Shown: positions 25,362-34,425 of the stretch, one piece after another
How positions within the stretch are numbered: position 1 is the first letter of the stretch
Layout: the number at the start of each line of letters is the position of its first letter
Origin: JBBIMP01 sp037444305
GTDB taxonomy: Bacteria; Acidobacteriota; UBA6911
Reading direction: 5' to 3'
Assembly: GCA_037444305.1 (NCBI GenBank)
Contig: JBBIMP010000016.1
Coordinates: forward strand, 33,228 to 97,227
DNA: 64,000 nucleotides
Program-made: the position numbers and the translations under genes
Notes under the pieces: generated by a model
Told to the model about the DNA's origin: nothing
The model's input: only the letters and a program-made list of their open reading frames with translations
Databases searched by the model: none

Positions 25362-26566
25362 TCGTCGGCGGCGGCCCGGCAGGATCGTCCTGCGCCTGGG
25401 GATTGAGGAACTCCGGGCTCCGGGTCGTCATGCTCGAGCGTCAAAAGTTTCCGCGCGACAAGGTATGCGGCGGATGGATCACGCCGCAGGTGCTGGATGA
25501 GCTGGAACTGGACGCCGCCGAATACGCACGGCAGAACACGCTTCAGCCCATATGCGGTTTCCGCACCGGGCTCATTGGGGACAGCCCGATCGAAACCCGG
25601 TACGACACCCCCGTCAGCTACGGGATCCGGCGGAGCGAGTTCGACCGATACCTCGTCGAACGCTCCGGCGTGCCCTTGAGGGATGGGGAAGCCTTGACCG
25701 CTCTGGAGCGGGAAGACGGCGGGGGTTGGATTGTCAATGGTGAACTCCGCACCCGCATCGTCATCGGGGCCGGCGGTCACTTCTGTCCGGTGGCCCGATC
25801 CGTAAAGGCGGGCTTCGGGAGCGAGAGCGTCATCGCAGCCCAGGAGATCGAGTTCCTCATGGATCCCGGACAGCGGTCTCGATGCCGCGTCGAGCCAGAA
25901 ATTCCCGAGCTGTATTTCTGCCGGGACATGAAAGGCTATGGCTGGTGCTTCCGGAAAGGGGATTACCTCAACCTGGGCCTTGGCCGGCTGGACCGCAGCG
26001 GGCTTTCGGCTCACGTCGCGGCATTTCTCGAGACCTTGCGGGAAGCAGGCAGAATCCCGGCAAATATCACTGGGGAAGCTGCAGGCCACGCCTATCTTCT
26101 CTACGGCATGTCCGACCGCCCACTGTCCGGGGAGGCCTATCTGCTGGTGGGCGATGCTGCCGGCCTGGCTTTTCCCCTCAGCGGCGAAGGAATTCTCCCG
26201 GCGATTCTCTCCGGCCTGCTGGCGGCAAGAACGATCCTGGAAGCGCGCGGGCGTTACACGGCTGCGGAGTTGAGCCGCTACGGGACACTGCTGCGGGAGC
26301 GGTTGGGTGGCGCCGGCCGGAGCGGTTTCGAGCGCTTCCTTGGTTTCCTGCCGCTAGGCATCAAAGCCCTGCTCTGGCGAAGGCTGCTGGCTTCGCACCG
26401 CCAGACCCGACGCCTGCTTCTCGAGCGCTGGTTCCTGCACCGGGGGAGCTATGCCGGGCCCAACCGCGCCGGAATACCGGTGTCGGCTCCGGCAAATTCA
26501 GGCATAGAGAGCTGCACAGCTCACAATCCATCGTCTAGATTTCAGCATCAAAACGGCCAAAAGTAG
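25340..26566 (+). CDS. FAD-dependent geranylgeranyl-reductase-like oxidoreductase
   Basis: This 408-residue flavoprotein has the FAD-binding motif VIVGGGPAGSSCAWGL at the N-terminus, the characteristic KFPRDKVCGGW segment, and the second FAD motif LLVGDAAGLAFPLSGEGI. This layout matches the geranylgeranyl-reductase family, which saturates isolated C=C bonds or hydroxylates lipids. It overlaps the cyclopropane-synthase-like gene by 22 bases. By inference, the reductase works on the acyl product of the methyltransferase, for instance reducing an exomethylene to a methyl branch, or it modifies another lipid. A halogenase/hydroxylase role is an alternative. Confidence 0.87.
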   Translation: MDACDAVIVGGGPAGSSCAWGLRNSGLRVVMLERQKFPRDKVCGGWITPQVLDELELDAAEYARQNTLQPICGFRTGLIGDSPIETRYDTPVSYGIRRSEFDRYLVERSGVPLRDGEALTALEREDGGGWIVNGELRTRIVIGAGGHFCPVARSVKAGFGSESVIAAQEIEFLMDPGQRSRCRVEPEIPELYFCRDMKGYGWCFRKGDYLNLGLGRLDRSGLSAHVAAFLETLREAGRIPANITGEAAGHAYLLYGMSDRPLSGEAYLLVGDAAGLAFPLSGEGILPAILSGLLAARTILEARGRYTAAELSRYGTLLRERLGGAGRSGFERFLGFLPLGIKALLWRRLLASHRQTRRLLLERWFLHRGSYAGPNRAGIPVSAPANSGIESCTAHNPSSRFQHQNGQK

Positions 26567-26595
26567 CTTGGATCATCCAGGAGGAGGTCCGTTTC

Positions 26596-28071
26596 ATGGC
26601 GCGATGGAAAACTTTCGATCGTCTTCCCATTCTCCACCCGGCATTCGATCGCGCTCTCTCACCCGGCGCCTGCGTTCCGCGTTGGCAAACGCCTGTAATG
26701 CTCATCCTCCTATCCTGCGTCCTATCCTGCGGGCGGCAGTCCGACTTGGCCGAAGCGCCGCAGAAGGCGAATCTTGCCGAGGCCGAGCAGGCTGCCGGCG
26801 CTATGTGGACCGGGTTTCAGTCCGTTGCCTGGGATACACAACCCGAGGGCCGGTGCGCGGAGTCGGGCGGCGAAGGCAGTTATTGGCGATTCGCCGAGGA
26901 ATGGTCGTACCGTTGCAGTGAAAAAAGAGGATTGCTCGAGGAACAGCGCTTTTACTACGCGTTCCATCCGGATGCTCCCGCGCTTCGCCTGGAACAGTAC
27001 CGTGCTTTTCTCGAGCACAGTTCAGAAGAGTGGCTGCGTAAAGTTTATGGACTGCTGGCGGGCAGGCTCGACCGGCTTTTCGGATCCGGCGCCTTCCCTG
27101 AGTCCTATTTTTTTGTGCGGCCGCCCGGACGCTGGTCCCATCTGCTCTCATGGCACTCCGGAGATCACCTCATCTACCTCTCTATCGACCGCAATCCGGA
27201 AGGCAACCCGAAGCTGACGCTGCTTGTTTGCCACCATCATCTGCTCGAAGCCCAGAATGCGGAAGAGATCGCGGAGCGGACGATCCGCAAATATCATGAT
27301 CCGACCGGAGGAACTGCCCTGGATCGAAGGCTGGCTGATGCGCTTGGGACCTTGTTCCCTGATTTGCCGAAGCGCTTGGAGCGAGGCGCTCATGATCGAG
27401 CAGCCGCGGCGGAAAATGCCGCCCTCCTACTGGATCTGCTGAATAAGCAAACCACAGTTCCCGCACAGCTTCGGCCTGCCCTGCTGCTGGCAGCCGATCG
27501 TCTTGTGGATCGTTTGGGCGCCCTCGAGGAATCGTCTCCCGAATGGGATGCCCTGAGTCGCAATCTTGGGGACTATGGGCTTACCTTTAAGTACAGTCCG
27601 CTCGGATCGGACTGGGTCTATCAACATGACCTGCTCCGGGTTTTATTGCAGGCCCACGCCGAGAGCGAGTGGGCTCCTGAGGCATTCCTGGCGCTCATGG
27701 ACCACGGGTTCGACACGAGCGACAGCTGCCGGGAGGGAAGCGACAGCTTCAGGCGCGTGATCAGACATGCACAGGATTTCCTAAGGCGGCATCCCAACAG
27801 TCCCGTTGAACCGTTTATCTGGTTCGGCTTGGCGCAGGCATACGAAACATGGTGGTCCTTGAGCAAGGCATCGGATTCGGACCCATATGTCGACCGTTCA
27901 GAATACCAACAAGGCGCAGAGGCGGCCCGTGCAGAAGCCATCAAGGCCTACGAAAAGGTTCGCATTCTGGCGCCCGACAGCGCCGAATCCTCCTATGCGG
28001 CTCTCAGGCTTCCGCGCCTGAAACTCGGTCTGGACACCAAGCAGCGCCGTTTTTTTTGCATCTACGATTAG
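26596..28071 (+). CDS. Hypothetical lipoprotein with helical (TPR-like) C-terminus
   Basis: I do not recognise this 491-residue protein. It has an N-terminal hydrophobic stretch ending in a lipobox-like CVLSC. The signal is preceded by an unusually long polar segment; an internal ATG at 26698 (MLILLSCVLSC) would give a normal lipoprotein signal, but the ATG at 26596 has the much better ribosome site GGAGGAGG (26579-26586). The remainder is helix-rich; from about 370 it resembles tetratricopeptide pairs (FLRRHPNSPVEPFIWFGLAQ, AIKAYEKVRILAPDS). A tandem CCTATCCTGCG lies within the signal region. It follows the flavoprotein by 29 bases on the same strand. Confidence 0.75.
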   Translation: MARWKTFDRLPILHPAFDRALSPGACVPRWQTPVMLILLSCVLSCGRQSDLAEAPQKANLAEAEQAAGAMWTGFQSVAWDTQPEGRCAESGGEGSYWRFAEEWSYRCSEKRGLLEEQRFYYAFHPDAPALRLEQYRAFLEHSSEEWLRKVYGLLAGRLDRLFGSGAFPESYFFVRPPGRWSHLLSWHSGDHLIYLSIDRNPEGNPKLTLLVCHHHLLEAQNAEEIAERTIRKYHDPTGGTALDRRLADALGTLFPDLPKRLERGAHDRAAAAENAALLLDLLNKQTTVPAQLRPALLLAADRLVDRLGALEESSPEWDALSRNLGDYGLTFKYSPLGSDWVYQHDLLRVLLQAHAESEWAPEAFLALMDHGFDTSDSCREGSDSFRRVIRHAQDFLRRHPNSPVEPFIWFGLAQAYETWWSLSKASDSDPYVDRSEYQQGAEAARAEAIKAYEKVRILAPDSAESSYAALRLPRLKLGLDTKQRRFFCIYD

Positions 28072-28084
28072 CGGCCATGCGCTT

Positions 28085-29989
28085 TTACCGCGTATTGACC
28101 AGACAGACGAGCCCGAGCGGCGGCAGCGTGAGCACGAGGGACTGGGGACGGCCGTGCGCGGCTGTCGGAACGGTCTCGATCCCGCCCCAGTTGCCCATGC
28201 CGCTTCCCCAGTAATCGTGCGCATCGCTGTTGAGGATTTCGCGCCAGTATCCGGGATGGTCGGCGCCGATGCGATAATGCTCGCGGGGGACCGGCGTAAA
28301 ATTGCACACGACCAGAACGGTTCGCCCCTCCTCCCTGCCTCTCCTCGTAAAGCTGATGACGCTGTTTTCCGCATCGTGGCAGTCGAGCCACTCGAAACCC
28401 TCGGGCTGGCAGTCGAACTCGTGCAGCGCCGGCTCGCTCCGGTAGGCCCGATTCAGGTCCCGCACCCACCTCTGAAGCCCGCGGTGGGGGGGGTACTCCA
28501 GCAGGTGCCAGTCGAGGCTGTCTTCATGATTCCATTCGCGCCACTGGCCGAACTCCCCCCCCATGAACAGGAGTTTCTTCCCGTTGACCATGTACATGAA
28601 GCCGAGCATAAGACGCAGGTTGGCGAATTTCTGCCAGAAATCGCCGTTCATCTTGCCGATCAGCGATCCCTTCCCGTGCACGACTTCGTCGTGCGACAGC
28701 GGCAGGACGAAATTCTCGCTGAAAGCGTACATCCCCCGGAAGGTCAGATCATTGTGGTGAAACCGCCGGTGAACGGGATCCCGCGCGAAGTATTCCAGCG
28801 TGTCGTGCATCCATCCCATGTCCCACTTCAGGCCGAATCCCAATCCCCCGACGTAGTTGGGCCGCGAAACCATCGGCCAGGCGGTGGACTCTTCGGCGAA
28901 CGTCTGCACGTCGGGGTAATGGCGGAAGATGGCTTCGTTCATGGCCCGCAGGAACTCGATCGCCTCGATGTTCTCCCGCCCGCCGTAGCGGTTCGGTATC
29001 CACTCGCCCTCCTCGCGGGAGTAGTCGAGGTAGAGCATCGAGGCCACGGCATCGACGCGCAGGCCGTCGGCATGGTACTTGTCCAGCCAGAACAGCGCGC
29101 TGCTGAGCAGGAAGCTGCGCACCTCGTGCCGGCCGTAGTTGAAAACGTACGTGTCCCAGTCGCGGTGCTTGCCCTGGCGCGGGTCGGAGTGCTCGTAGAG
29201 GTGCGTGCCGTCGAAGAAGCCAAGCGCGTGCCCATCGGTGGGAAAGTGCGAAGGCACCCAGTCGAGGATGACCCCGATGCCGTTCTGGTGGAGGTAATCG
29301 ATGAGCCACATGAAATCCTGCGGGGTTCCATACCGGCTGGAGGGGGCGAAATACGCCGTTGTCTGGTATCCCCAGGACCCGTAGAAGGGATGCTCCATCA
29401 GCGGGAGAAACTCCACGTGCGTGAAGCCGAGCCGGAGAACGTATTCCGCCAGTTGCGGCGCGATCTCCCGATAGGTCAGCGGCCGCCCGTTCTGTTCCGT
29501 GACACGCCGCCAGGAGCCGAGGTGAACCTCGTAAATGGAAATGGGATCAGCCAGGCCGTGACGCGCTCTCCGGCCGGCCATCCACTCCCCATCCCCCCAC
29601 TCATAATCCAGGTCCCAGACGACGGACGCCGAGCGCGGCGGCACCTCGGTGGCGAAGGCCAGCGGGTCGGCCTTCTCCGCGCAGAACCCCCGGCGACCCG
29701 ACTCGACGTGGTACTTGTAGGCCGCTCCCCGGCCCACCCCGGGCAGAAACCCCTCCCAGATGCCCGATTGCTCTTTCGGATGCAGCGGCGATACCTTGGC
29801 CTCCCAGCCGTTGAAGTCTCCAGTCACACTGACACGCTCGACGTTGGGCGCCCAGACGGCGAAGTAGGTCCCTTCCACGCCGTCCGCGACGGACGGATGC
29901 GCGCCGAGCTTCCGGTAAAGCCGGTGGTGTGTGCCCTCGTTAAAAATATGCAGATCGTCCGGGGTCAAAAGACTGAACCGCTGCGTCAT
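28085..29989 (-). CDS. glgB: 1,4-alpha-glucan branching enzyme
   Basis: This 634-residue GH13 enzyme makes alpha-1,6 branches in glycogen. An N-terminal CBM48 domain (YFAVWAPNVERVSVTGDFNG) precedes the catalytic barrel. Motifs are VILDWVPSHF, the nucleophile region DGLRVDAVASML, the acid/base in TFAEESTAWP and the histidine-aspartate pair in LSHDEVVHGKGS. The length matches short GlgB forms that lack the extra N-terminal module. I take the ATG at 29989 because GGAGG sits eight bases upstream; a second ATG at 30013 would add eight residues but lacks a site. No other glycogen gene is adjacent. Confidence 0.96.
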   Translation of the reverse strand: MTQRFSLLTPDDLHIFNEGTHHRLYRKLGAHPSVADGVEGTYFAVWAPNVERVSVTGDFNGWEAKVSPLHPKEQSGIWEGFLPGVGRGAAYKYHVESGRRGFCAEKADPLAFATEVPPRSASVVWDLDYEWGDGEWMAGRRARHGLADPISIYEVHLGSWRRVTEQNGRPLTYREIAPQLAEYVLRLGFTHVEFLPLMEHPFYGSWGYQTTAYFAPSSRYGTPQDFMWLIDYLHQNGIGVILDWVPSHFPTDGHALGFFDGTHLYEHSDPRQGKHRDWDTYVFNYGRHEVRSFLLSSALFWLDKYHADGLRVDAVASMLYLDYSREEGEWIPNRYGGRENIEAIEFLRAMNEAIFRHYPDVQTFAEESTAWPMVSRPNYVGGLGFGLKWDMGWMHDTLEYFARDPVHRRFHHNDLTFRGMYAFSENFVLPLSHDEVVHGKGSLIGKMNGDFWQKFANLRLMLGFMYMVNGKKLLFMGGEFGQWREWNHEDSLDWHLLEYPPHRGLQRWVRDLNRAYRSEPALHEFDCQPEGFEWLDCHDAENSVISFTRRGREEGRTVLVVCNFTPVPREHYRIGADHPGYWREILNSDAHDYWGSGMGNWGGIETVPTAAHGRPQSLVLTLPPLGLVCLVNTR

Positions 29990-30119
29990 TCGCCGTTCCT
30001 CCGTAGCGGACATTATCCACCATGCGACGGGGCCGTGTCATGAACTGAAACGGCCGGACCTCAGGCCCGGCTCTTTTCGTGTTTGTCCGCGTTCTCCCGC
30101 GGCCCACGGCGTTTACCTT

Positions 30120-30135
30120 ATTATTCATGAATAAT
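30120..30135. promoter_or_regulatory. Perfect 16-base palindrome upstream of glgB
   Basis: ATTATTCATGAATAAT is a perfect inverted repeat in the 160-base gap between the degenerate kinase stop and the glgB start. It stands out as AT-rich in GC-rich surroundings and could be an operator or promoter-associated site. There is no direct evidence for a binding protein. Confidence 0.35.
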
Positions 30136-30152
30136 CCGGATTACGGGTACGG

Positions 30153-33100
30153 TCAGGCGAGATAGAGGCGGAAGCAATTTCCCTTGCCTGCCTCGTGGAC
30201 CACTCTGAGGGCGGCACAGCAACGGGAGGCGATCGCTTCGAGGGCGGAGTCGGCTTCCACCGGTTGGGCGGCGCAGCCCACGGCCCGGATTTCCAGCAGG
30301 ATGCGTCCCTCGGAGAGAGTTTCGTCACCCGGTGGCGGTCCCCCGAGGGCACCGGCGAGTATCCTGATCGTTCCGCCGGACGGCAGGGCATCGCGCGCCC
30401 GGACAACCAGCGACGTCAGCGCCTGCTCGATTTCACGGCGATCCGCGCTCACCGATCCGATCCCGGGACCGGTCTCGATTTGCAGCTCCACATCCTCGCC
30501 CGCAAGGCTCTCCAGCAGCGCGCGCATTCCGGCCAGGACCTCGCCCAGATCCACTTCCGCCGGCCTTTCGGCACGCCGGCCCAACTCCAGCAGGCCTTTC
30601 GCGACGCTCCCCGCCTGCTGCACCACCTGCCGCAGATGCTCCGCGTGCCTTCGGCGCGGGTCGGTGCCGTCGAGGCTCTCGATCAGCAGCTCGCTGTAAT
30701 TCCGCAGCGACGAAAGCAGCCCGTCGAAGGTCTGGATGGCGGTGTGCGCCAGCCGGCCGGTCGATTCGCTCCGCCGGCGGCGGCGAACTTCCTCCCGGAG
30801 CGATCGGCCTTCGGAAACGTCCACGAACAGATGTTCCCGGCGGGACTCTCCGGGCTTTTCCGCGGGGATGACCCAGGCGCACTCCAGAACCCAGGCCGTT
30901 CGCTCAGCGGATGGCCGCAGGCAGGACTCCGCGTGTGCCAGGCTGCCCTCGGACCGCAGCCGCGCTTCCGTTGCGCTGCGGTCGGAGACGAACCGCGTTC
31001 TCCAGTCGCCGGGCTTGGCGAGCGCCTCGGAAATCCCCGCGTACCCGAAAATGCTGGCAAAGGCCTCGTTGCACTCCAGCAGCCCGCCATCCGGCCCGGT
31101 CGCGGCAAAGCCCACCAGGCCGCAGGCCCCGAGCCGCGCGTGGGCGCTTTCCACCTGCCCGAGCCGCTGCTGCAGGCGGCGCCGCTCCTCGCGGTGCTGC
31201 CGTTCGAGCGCCTGCTCCCGCGCCTCCGCCTCCGAAATGAACTGTTCGAGCATCGCGCGCTCTTCGAGATGCTGGTCCCTGAGCATCTGCAGCTGGTCCT
31301 CCGCCTCCTCCCGGCAGCGGTCGACCGCCTTGCGCAGCAACTGCTGATAGCTGCGCGAGCCCTGCTCGATCAGTTTCCGGTACCTGGCGACGGTCTCGGC
31401 CAGCAGATGCTTCAGGTCGTCGCGATCGGAAGTCCGTCTTTCGAACTCCTCGCGCGATTTCTCCCAGAGCTCCTGCGCGGCGGCGAAGCGCCCGGCGGTT
31501 TCCCGCTCCCGCGCCTCCGCTGCCAGAAGCACTTTTTCCAGCGACTCCCGGGCAGCGCGCTCCGCTTCCAGCTGCAGCCGCGATTCCTCGCCCGCCGGCG
31601 AGGACTCCGCGGGGGCGCCGGCACGCGCGACTTCCTCCCGGAGCCTGGCTTCGAGCTCCCCTCGCTGCTCTTCCAGTTCCTTTCTCCGGGAATCCAGCTC
31701 CTCGCGGACAGCAGCAAGCCGCGAGAGCAGGCTGCGGTGCTCCTCGAGCAGCCGCGCCTGCTGGCCTTCCGACTCCCGCAAAGACTCCTCGAGTTCCAGC
31801 CGCTCCCGGTCCCGGGCTGCGTGGAGCTCCGCGAGCTCCTGCCTCGCCGCCTGCAGCTCCCTGCGTGCTTCCGCCAGTGCCGTTCGCTCGACTCCCAGTT
31901 CCTCCCGGGCGTTCTGGACGGCCTCACCGAGGCCCGCCGCGCGCTGACGCTCCTCGCGTCCCGCATCGGCCTCCGCCTGCATCACCTCGAGCCGATCGAG
32001 CGCGGCGCCCAGCGCCCGTTCGAATTCCGCCAGTCTCTCGCACGCGGCCCTTCCCTCGCTCTCCTCGGCGCTGCAGTCCCGCAGCGTGCCGAGCAGCTGC
32101 GGGGTGGACTCGCTTTCCCTCCTGAACGCCACGCCCGTGAGTTCGACGCGGGTGGAGGAGCCGTCGAGTCCGCGGCAGTCGAAGCGGACCGAGCCCTTAT
32201 CGCCGGCGCAGACCTCCTCGATGAACCCCCACAGAGAAGCCTGCTGCTCAGGCGAGACGAACGAACATATGTTGCTCCCGACAACCTGGCCGTTGCGTTC
32301 CGCGCCCATGGCGGCCAATCCCGCCCGGTTCACCGCCAGGATGGTGCCGTCTCCCGCGAGCACCACGATGCCCGCGGGAAGCGAGTCCACCAGGAGGCGC
32401 AGCCGACCTTCGCTCGAGGCGAGCGCTTTTCTGTCGCGCTCCAGGTTGCGCTCCCGCACGGCGATTTCCACGACCGCTCCCAGGCGGAAGGCGTAGTCCC
32501 CGGCCTTCGCCACGCAGGCGGCCGCCCCCAGCCGCAGCGCGTGGCCGCTCTCGCCGGATATCTGCGGACCGGTGAGGATGACGGCCGGCACCTCCGGGTC
32601 GCGGAGCCGGACCTCTTTGAGCACCTCCAGAAAGTGACCGCGGGAGGAAGACTGATCGATGATGACCGCATCGCAGGCGAGCGGACCGTAGAGCCGCATG
32701 TCGGGCCCGCAGAGCGTTCCATCCTCCGACCGCACCGCTACCTCCACATACGCCTGCGGCATGCCGTCGGAGAGGCGCCTGGCCTCGGAACGATCGCCGA
32801 CATAGAGAACGCGCAGGGGGCGGAGCCTGCGGTCGGCTTCCGCGCGGCGCCGCTCGACCGCCTCCAGGATGATCTCGGGCAGCCGGGGGATGGATTCCCT
32901 GCGCTTGCGCACATAGTCGTCAGCCCCGGCCGCGAGAGCTTCGAGCGGCGGGCTCGCATCGCCCTCCGCCAGCATCACCACGAGCGGAATCGACGGCTTT
33001 TCCGTGCGGGCGCGGGAGATGAATTCCAGGCTGGGGCCGGCAGGGAGCAGCGGGTCCACGAGCACCGCATCGTAGTCGCCTGCCTGCAGGCGCTCGAGCC

Positions 33101-33293
33101 CCTCCCTGCTGTCGGCGCAGTGGTCAAACTTGAGGCCCGGGAGCAAGCGGCTCAACTCATTCTCCACAAAGCGGGCGTCGGCGGACCGGCCGGTCAGATA
33201 AAGGACATCCATTTGAGCCTCAAAGTGTGGCGGCAGCCGCCACTCGCGCTCCGCGGCAGCCCGGGCGCCCTCCGGCGTGACTCCCCGACTCAT
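30153..33293 (-). CDS. Large REC-like/PAS/coiled-coil sensor with degenerate histidine-kinase core
   Basis: This 1046-residue protein starts with two receiver-like domains (about 28-150 and 158-285), a PAS domain (about 300-420), a coiled coil of roughly 290 residues (about 430-720), a second PAS (about 730-850) and a histidine-kinase-like C-terminus. The kinase core looks dead. In the dimerisation helix the usual GGIAHDFNNLL block is replaced by HTAIQTFDGLL, so Gln sits where the phospho-His should be. The N-box NLVVNARDA has become SLVVRARDA, and no DxGxG ATP-lid motif is visible. The two receiver domains have Asp at the acceptor position of domain 1 (AVLVDPLLP) and a changed surround in domain 2 (AVIIDQSS). 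An alternative ATG at 33212 (MDVLYLTG) has GAGG upstream. It lies 25 bases after a PilZ gene and is probably in one operon with it. Confidence 0.82.
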   Translation of the reverse strand: MSRGVTPEGARAAAEREWRLPPHFEAQMDVLYLTGRSADARFVENELSRLLPGLKFDHCADSREGLERLQAGDYDAVLVDPLLPAGPSLEFISRARTEKPSIPLVVMLAEGDASPPLEALAAGADDYVRKRRESIPRLPEIILEAVERRRAEADRRLRPLRVLYVGDRSEARRLSDGMPQAYVEVAVRSEDGTLCGPDMRLYGPLACDAVIIDQSSSRGHFLEVLKEVRLRDPEVPAVILTGPQISGESGHALRLGAAACVAKAGDYAFRLGAVVEIAVRERNLERDRKALASSEGRLRLLVDSLPAGIVVLAGDGTILAVNRAGLAAMGAERNGQVVGSNICSFVSPEQQASLWGFIEEVCAGDKGSVRFDCRGLDGSSTRVELTGVAFRRESESTPQLLGTLRDCSAEESEGRAACERLAEFERALGAALDRLEVMQAEADAGREERQRAAGLGEAVQNAREELGVERTALAEARRELQAARQELAELHAARDRERLELEESLRESEGQQARLLEEHRSLLSRLAAVREELDSRRKELEEQRGELEARLREEVARAGAPAESSPAGEESRLQLEAERAARESLEKVLLAAEARERETAGRFAAAQELWEKSREEFERRTSDRDDLKHLLAETVARYRKLIEQGSRSYQQLLRKAVDRCREEAEDQLQMLRDQHLEERAMLEQFISEAEAREQALERQHREERRRLQQRLGQVESAHARLGACGLVGFAATGPDGGLLECNEAFASIFGYAGISEALAKPGDWRTRFVSDRSATEARLRSEGSLAHAESCLRPSAERTAWVLECAWVIPAEKPGESRREHLFVDVSEGRSLREEVRRRRRSESTGRLAHTAIQTFDGLLSSLRNYSELLIESLDGTDPRRRHAEHLRQVVQQAGSVAKGLLELGRRAERPAEVDLGEVLAGMRALLESLAGEDVELQIETGPGIGSVSADRREIEQALTSLVVRARDALPSGGTIRILAGALGGPPPGDETLSEGRILLEIRAVGCAAQPVEADSALEAIASRCCAALRVVHEAGKGNCFRLYLA

Positions 33294-33318
33294 TCCCGCC
33301 CGGCCGCAGCGTCGCGGG

Positions 33319-33801
33319 CTAATCCTTGTTCATCTCCAGTATGGAAGAAAGATTATAGTCCAATCCGGTGCAGTCCGCCGTCAGAGCCAGGATGAACGGC
33401 TCGGCCGACCCTGCCCCGTGGCTGTCCCCGCCGCGCTCGCTCTCGGATTGGGCCACCAGGGAACCCCGCCGTTCCGCCACCGGAAATTCCGACTCGAAGC
33501 AGATCGCCGCCTGGTAGAGCAGGACGCTGCCGGAAAGGGCCGACGCCTTCGATCGCTGAACCGTCCCCTTGATGTGAAGTATCTCGGCACCGCACACCAA
33601 CCGCAGCAGCAGGGATGCCCCGGGAAGAAAGCGAACACACCCTTCGATGAGCGCGCCGCCGCGGGATATGTTGATGAGCTTGACCTCCGGGCCTGCAACG
33701 ATGCGTGCTCCCTTGAATCCGGCAATCGCCGAGGCGGGAAGGCGCGGCCCATTTCTGCGCTCCTCATCCGGTCCCTGCAATCGATCCCCGCGCTCACGCA
33801 T
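33319..33801 (-). CDS. PilZ-domain protein (first of tandem pair)
   Basis: This 160-residue protein has a PilZ domain with both c-di-GMP-binding signatures, RxxxR (R16-R20) and NxSxxG (N44, S46, G49). ATG 33801 is chosen for its GGGAGG; a GTG 18 bases upstream lacks one. It is paralogous to the next PilZ protein upstream (shared RLPxSAI, GPEVxLxNISRGGALxE) and precedes the degenerate kinase by 25 bases, so the three genes likely form one operon. Confidence 0.85.
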   Translation of the reverse strand: MRERGDRLQGPDEERRNGPRLPASAIAGFKGARIVAGPEVKLINISRGGALIEGCVRFLPGASLLLRLVCGAEILHIKGTVQRSKASALSGSVLLYQAAICFESEFPVAERRGSLVAQSESERGGDSHGAGSAEPFILALTADCTGLDYNLSSILEMNKD

Positions 33802-33897
33802 GGATACCTCCCGGCGCACGCCCGGCCCGCGGGCGGGATGCGCGCACCCGTGCCTTATTGGATCTGTGAGGAAAGATCGGCAAAACCGCTGAAAAGA

Positions 33898-34425
33898 TTA
33901 GCCCTGTGAAGCGGTCCGCTTGTCGGCGCCCGGGAACGCGGTGATGTTCCCCCTGCCGGCGGCAAGCGTCGGGCCCGGCTGGAAAATGGAATCGTCGATC
34001 AGGCCGCCCCGATCCGCGGCGAGATCCTCGGCCGAGATCTCCGCCTCGCTGCGGAAAGCCTCGGCCGATAGGGTGCCTTCGGCGAGCTGCGTGAACTCCT
34101 CGTCGAAGACGACCGCCGATTCGTAGAGGATCATGCCCGCTTCAAGCACGGTCACCCGGGAGCGCAGGACCCCCCCCCGGAGTGTGAAAAGGCCGTCCTT
34201 CGTGGTCAGCTTGACGCTGACTTTGGAGCCGATCAGCAGGCGGGCGCGCGTTTCGAGAAGCGCCCCGCCCCTGGAAATGTTGACGAGCCTGACCTCGGGC
34301 CCGGCCACCAGCTTGGCCGCCCGCAAACCGTCTATGGCCGATGGCGGGAGACGCGGCGCGGTCCGGCGCTCTGCGCCCTTTCTCTGGTTCTCGGTCTCCG
34401 GTTTAAAGTGCCTGCGCTGCCGCAT
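33898..34425 (-). CDS. PilZ-domain protein (second of tandem pair)
   Basis: This 175-residue PilZ protein keeps RxxxR (R21-R25) and NxSxxG (N49, S51, G54), so c-di-GMP binding is likely. The C-terminal 50 residues form an acidic, low-complexity tail not shared with its neighbour. ATG 34425 has GGGAG upstream. The 97-base gap to the next PilZ gene and the shared sequence suggest a tandem duplication; the pair feeds into the pseudo-kinase gene downstream. Confidence 0.85.
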   Translation of the reverse strand: MRQRRHFKPETENQRKGAERRTAPRLPPSAIDGLRAAKLVAGPEVRLVNISRGGALLETRARLLIGSKVSVKLTTKDGLFTLRGGVLRSRVTVLEAGMILYESAVVFDEEFTQLAEGTLSAEAFRSEAEISAEDLAADRGGLIDDSIFQPGPTLAAGRGNITAFPGADKRTASQG

